A DNA stretch of 64,000 bases from Xiphias gladius (Eukaryota; Chordata; Actinopteri; Istiophoriformes; Xiphiidae). Shown here piece after piece: positions 59,261-64,000 of this stretch; the stretch's first letter is position 1; every line of letters begins with the position of its first letter. The translations under genes and the position numbers were made by a program. The notes under the pieces are model-generated. The model worked only from the letters and a program-made list of their open reading frames with translations. It made no database searches and was not told the origin of the DNA. The stretch is from positions 96,001-160,000 of the forward strand of contig NW_024401802.1 of assembly GCF_016859285.1 (NCBI RefSeq), written 5' to 3'.

Positions 59261-62088
59261 AGTAACAGCTTAGCTGTCTGGCAAAATTTTCTTTTTTCTG
59301 TTATGGCTAATGTTAGTGCGACCTGCATGGTAACAAAGTTTAACGTTGAAGTCTGATTTTTGTTCTCATCAAAGGTCTCTCAAAGTATTTGAGAGACCAA
59401 CTAACACGTTGTTGGTTTTGGTCTTTAGACAGGACTTGCTGATAATAAAATAAATATAATAAAATAAATTATAAAGTAACACCAGCCTTATCTAATAATT
59501 ATATGAAAATTATCCATCCATCCATTGTCAGGGTTAGGGTTAGTGACCTTTACAGTGTGCACCCTGAACAAATACTTCACCCATCCCAGAGCTGCCACAT
59601 ACATATTTTGTGTCCCACTTAAGGGGCTGGATGCACTGAAGATTGTGACCCATGATGGTGGGCCCTATGAAGACTCAGCTGAACATGACCATCTCTGGTT
59701 CACACCACAAGGACCAAAATCAATGGAGCATTTGGGCATTCCTTGACAACTTGTTCAACTAAAAATGTCTCAGTTTAATACCAACCAGCTGTCCGCGAAT
59801 GGCAAAATGTAAATATGAGGAATTACGATTAATGAGTCTCTCCCTGGGTTTATAGAACAGGCTGTAATGCTTCATGTCTACACATGATAGACAACCATCA
59901 AGCAGTGAAACTGGTTAAAGATAACCTACCCATAAAACTTATATTTGTCTGTAACACTCTGCCAATAACAACATTTTGCGGCTCCTAAAAAGAACAACTG
60001 CTTTATTCCGGACTTTCATTACTTTGAAGTGGCTTCTCATTAGTCAAATTGAACATTATGAGTGATTGATTGATTGAACACCTGGTGATTGTGATGTGGT
60101 GAGATAACAATTGCCAACTTTAGATGTTTACCACAACCCCATGACTGCACAACTGAGCAGTGCACAGTAGGTCATGCTGCAAAGGATACACTGGTTGTGT
60201 CTTCAAATTCTGTAAAAGAAGGATTAATTTACCAGCTGCATATGGAGAGCCATATGGGACAGACCATGCCATCCTGTTATGATGTATGAGAAATGCAAAG
60301 TTCCAATGATCCAGTCCTTGTATGTTCTACAAAATAGAAACATATTCACACTCACACTAACACTTGTGCACTATTTAGAGTTTCCAACTCACCTGACCTA
60401 AATGTGTTTGCACTGTGGTACCAGAGGAGGGTTTTCAGCAAGAACATGAAAACGCTCGATCTTTTTGTTGTGAGGCGCCAGTGTCCTGAGCCACCATATT
60501 ATTTGTATTCAAACAGGATAATCTGCTATACAGTAGATCCACTTAAGAGAAAACAAGAGTGGTGGTACAGTAGGCCTTGGTTCATACCAGCAACCTGGCT
60601 GGGGCCTTTCATTGTGGAGCTGAAATGCAAAAGAGGTTAACTACAAAATCCTATTTGGCCATAGGTGTCATTTTGAATGTGAATGTCTCTATATGTCCGC
60701 CATGGGATAGACTGACGACCTGTCCACAGTTTTCCCTACCTTTAGCCCAATAGCGGTCTAACAGTTTAAGTGGGTATGCATAGTGTATAGATGATAGTAG
60801 ATAAATGGAAGAGAAAATGGGTGTGAATTCTGTTTCTTTGGTGAATGCAGTAGATATGTAATACATAAAAATAATCCATAACAGGTCACCATTATCAGCC
60901 AATGTAACTATAAATCTCAACAATCAAACTAAACCATGCATTGCCAGGTTTTCTGAAACACGACACTACAGTATTGTTCAGATTGTATTTCAATTGATGG
61001 AAACTATATTAGTGATAATTTATGGAAAACATATAACAAATTGTAGTTGGAGCTTAATTTCCACTGAGCCAGATTGTTCATTGTCATAACAATGTGTTTA
61101 AGGTGTTAAAATATACTGCAGTAATTACATGCACAGTGACCAAGAAGTCTTTTTTATAGGCATGACAAACATACATGCATTTCCTTATTCAGTGTTCTCA
61201 TCATGTTTCATTTTGATGAATAAAATGACTTGAGCAATAAAAATACGCTACTGTCAAGTTTTGTGGACCGTTCTCTCAACAGCTTGAGAATTCGCTGGGT
61301 AAACAGATGATATTCATGAGATATGTACACCAAAAAGCAGGTGGTCAAACAGACAAAAGCCCTCATTCAGGTTTCTGGACAGTGTGCTGTTAAGTTTTTT
61401 TCAGAGAGATGATCAAAACAGGTAATATCAATACTCTACTTTAGTTAACAGCTATCGTTGGACAAGTTATGGCTTTGGTTTCCCAGCTTTCATCTGCCTA
61501 TCAAGTTCTATCTAAAGGTTAACAAGCAGCTTTGGCTGATGGCATCAGCTGGCCAAGCATCAAAGAGCATGAAGAAATCTTCTAATAGCAGTAGTTTGCA
61601 AAGGGCTTATAACAGTCTTTTTAACTGATAGTATGCTCTGCAGGGACTTTCTAGGAATCCCTTAATTTAACATAAAACAGCAAAGAAAGACGTGTTAGTG
61701 TGAAAATAAGAAAATGGAAATGTAGGAAAGGAAACACAAAGAGACTGCTGAAACTATCCTTATACCTTGGACTTTTTATTAAGTAAATACATTTTATGGT
61801 GAAGTGTCAGTTAGTTTTAGTTAGACTACTGCAAGGTAAGAATGTGTTTTAAAGGAGTAACAACAGTAAGTGCACAAAGTATGAAAAAATTACTGATTCA
61901 AGAGGGGGACAATCCAAATGATCTCTATTTCACCTTACTATTTTCTATCTCATATTCTTCTTTGTAATCAGTGGTCAAATAGAGAAAAAATAAAGAGAAA
62001 AATAGGGTTAGAATGAGTTTAGCCTCAAAGAGTTAGTGGAGAGGTATGATGCAGTGGATGATGATGAGTAAAAAATAGATACACTCAC

Positions 62089-62243
62089 AGCAATGCTATG
62101 GCTGAAGCCAGAGCCTGGCTGAGGGCTGGTGGCACTGATATAGTTTCCAACACCAGACTCCTGACTGGTGGTTCCATAGAGGTCAGCTACAGGACTAGGA
62201 CTGTTGGCACCAGGAAAGGCTCCAGGCCGAGTTGGGTTGGTTA
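62089..62243 (-). CDS. msi2: Musashi-2, penultimate coding exon
   Basis: The acceptor TTCCTCAACAG is followed by two bases and 51 codons, [40 protein letters not shown] and [11 protein letters not shown], then the donor GTGAGT. This is the low-complexity C-terminal tail of vertebrate Musashi-2 (human [20 protein letters not shown] and so on). It ends in phase 0, continuing into the GPLIATAFTNGYH exon. The tail lies beyond the RRMs and is used in contacts with translation factors. If the intron were retained, the frame would run a further 26 codons to a stop. Confidence 0.96.
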
Positions 62244-64000
62244 CTGTTGAGGAAGGGCCAGGAAACAGATTAGCATGAGAAACTATTAAAACAACTGGCA
62301 CTCAGAGATGAAGGCTGACTATGACCTGGTACACAAAGAGAGATGAACTTTATTTAGCACAATCATCATTCCTCAGTAATGATTGGAGAGATGACAATAT
62401 ACTGTATTTGAGTTCTTTTAATGGAAATGATAAAATGCAACTTGACAGTCTTGATAGCCTTATGTGTGAAAGGGGCAAAGGAGGATCTTTCAGTTACCAG
62501 TAAGCCATATTCTCTTCTGTCAGGAACTCAGTTCAAAGCCAGATTTTTTAATTCATGTAAAGGAGTAATTATTTTGGTTTTTACCAAAACCTTTCCCCTT
62601 CACACTACTTTCATATTCAACTATTTTGCATTAGTTCTTTATGGTAATTGGCCACATTGAGTTCCAATACAGGGAGCAGAGACAAAGAAGTCAGGGTATA
62701 GGTCTTTTCAGATTGGAAAACAACAACCACAATGACTGCTGCTAAACCTGCAGAGGTCTCATTTTCTCACCATATTACACAGTAGTGCACTTTGTGTCAA
62801 GTGGCGGCAAATGTTTGACATGGTTGAAATGTTTTCAAGGTTTAACAAAGTAAAACTATTGAGGTGCAAAGAAAATGGAAAAATCTGTGCATGATCATGG
62901 GCAGCGGCTACATCCTCCTCCTGTACTAATGGGTAAGGCTCATGGTGGGCGGCCGTCTGTCTCGACCGGCTGGGTTGAGAGACAAGGGGGGGGCAGGAGG
63001 GAGGAGAGAGAAACATAGCACAGTACAAGTACAACATAAAGATGTATAATAATAATGACACTAATAATAAAACATATACTTATAATAATAGGGTGAATAA
63101 TTATACTAATAAAAGTAAATATAACAATATTAATGAAAATCATAATAAATGAAGCAGTGGGTGTTGAGCGGGATCATATAGGTGGTTTGCAGTCATAGAT
63201 CCAGACTCTCTAGCACCAGGGGCAGAAATACCTGCAGAAAGTGACAGGAGGAGAGAGGAGAGAGACGAGGAAGCACAAAACTACAGGAGAGAGAAGAAGT
63301 CAAGTTAGTAACAATCATTGATTCCATATGAATGCGTACAGATGGAGAGGAAGAGGGGAAGAGAGGAACTCAGGGCATCATGGGAATTCCCTCCATAGTC
63401 TAGGCCTATAGCAGCATAACTAGGGGGTGGTTCAAGACCAGCCTGAGCCAACCCTAACTGCAAGCTTTAACAAAAAGGAAGAATTTTAGGCCTACTCTTA
63501 AATCTGGACAGGGTGTCTGCCTCCAGGACCAAAACTGGAAGATGGTTCCACAGTAGAGGAGCCTGATCCTATTTTTGGAGACTCTAGGAACCACAAGTAA
63601 GCCTGCGTTCTGGGAGTGCAGTGTTCTATTGGGGTAATAGGGTACTATGAGCTCTTTAAGATATGATGGTACCTGACCATTAAGGGTTTTGTAGGTGAGG
63701 AGGAGGATTTTAAATTCTATTCTGGATTTTACATGGAGTCAATGCAGAGTAGCTAACACAGGAGAAATGTGATCTCTTTCCCTAGTTCCTGTCAGTACTC
63801 ATGCAGCATTCTGGATCAGCTGGAGATTATTTAAAGATTTGTTGGGGTAGCCTGATAATAAGGAATTACAGTAATCCAGCCTAGAAGTAACCAAGGGGGG
63901 GAAAGTACAATAACTTCAGTTTTGTCTGAGTTTAACAGCAGAAAGGTGCTCATCATCCAGGTCTTTAAGTCCTCAAGGCATGCTTGAAGTTTAGCTAACT
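62244..64000 (-). other. msi2: msi2 intron (continues past the window)
   Basis: From the acceptor of the penultimate exon to the right edge. It is unique-looking to about 62930, then an L2-like LINE. No further msi2 exon is visible. Confidence 0.8.
62935..64000 (-). mobile_element. L2-like LINE, 3' half, in msi2 intron
   Basis: The minus strand carries the same C-terminal reverse-transcriptase region as 25056-25560 and 29757-30149: [24 protein letters not shown] sequence at 63650-63700 and NAGLLVVP near 63590. It then has the 3' UTR with TCTTTATGTTGTACTTGTAC and CCCAGCCGGTCGAGACAGAC. It continues off the window. It is in sense orientation with msi2. Confidence 0.85.

Larger units (their letters stand above)
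57409..62088 (-). other. msi2: msi2 last intron
   Basis: GT-AG intron between the two msi2 exons. It contains a 16-bp perfect hairpin (58104-58138), a hAT remnant (58800-59260), an 11-bp palindrome (59374-59398), and otherwise AT-rich sequence with no recognised gene. GTTGTGAGGCGCCAGTGTCC at about 60467 is a trace of the same fish repeat type as at 47.7 kb. Confidence 0.85.

Noticed and set aside
59527..59545. GGGTTAGGGTTAG, telomere-like
   Set aside because: Only two units; such short runs are frequent by chance and in fish repeats.
1..64000. CRISPR arrays, bacterial operons, rRNA and tRNA genes
   Set aside because: None seen; the sequence is eukaryotic with spliced genes.

Overview
The window looks like teleost fish nuclear DNA, probably from a ray-finned fish of the percomorph type. 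It is AT-rich and intron-bearing, and it is crowded with decayed fish-type repeats: L2-like and L1-like LINEs, Tc1/mariner, hAT and MITE-like DNA elements, LTR pieces and long (AC)n tracts. I see no bacterial-style operons, CRISPR arrays, tRNA or rRNA genes.

Two genes can be recognised with confidence, both from splice-consistent exon reconstruction. At 6799-11383 on the plus strand lies a complete five-exon gene for mitochondrial small-subunit ribosomal protein mS23 (mrps23, 183 residues). At 57367-57408 and 62089-62243 on the minus strand lie the last two coding exons of the RNA-binding protein Musashi-2 (msi2). The two genes are convergent. As I recall the human map, MSI2 and MRPS23 also converge on 17q22, so this looks like conserved synteny with about 46 kb of repeat-rich DNA between the 3' ends.

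From left to right: 1-600 is a LINE reverse-transcriptase remnant. 641-5500 is mostly unique, with one 38-bp-arm hairpin. 5545-5715 (minus) is a strong but unidentified terminal coding exon of a small membrane-type protein, possibly head-to-head with mrps23 across a short shared promoter. 6799-11875 is mrps23, with repeats in its introns. 12-43 kb is a transposon graveyard with at least eight LINE pieces, a solo-LTR-like block, a Ty3/gypsy 3' end and a MITE. 43.8-45.7 kb and 51.1-51.4 kb hold unassigned segments that look coding, one of them in two inverted copies. 53.8-57.15 kb holds Tc1-type elements and a very recent 231-bp tandem duplication, running up to the msi2 stop codon. 57.4-64 kb is msi2 exons and introns containing a hAT remnant and an L2-like LINE.

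The confident genes are housekeeping (mitochondrial translation) and RNA-regulatory, and no functional link between them is implied. I did not find a convincing new multi-gene system. The items most worth checking are the unidentified divergent exon at 5.5 kb, the coding-like exons at 43.8-44.9 kb, and an internally deleted LINE form whose junction is shared by two copies.
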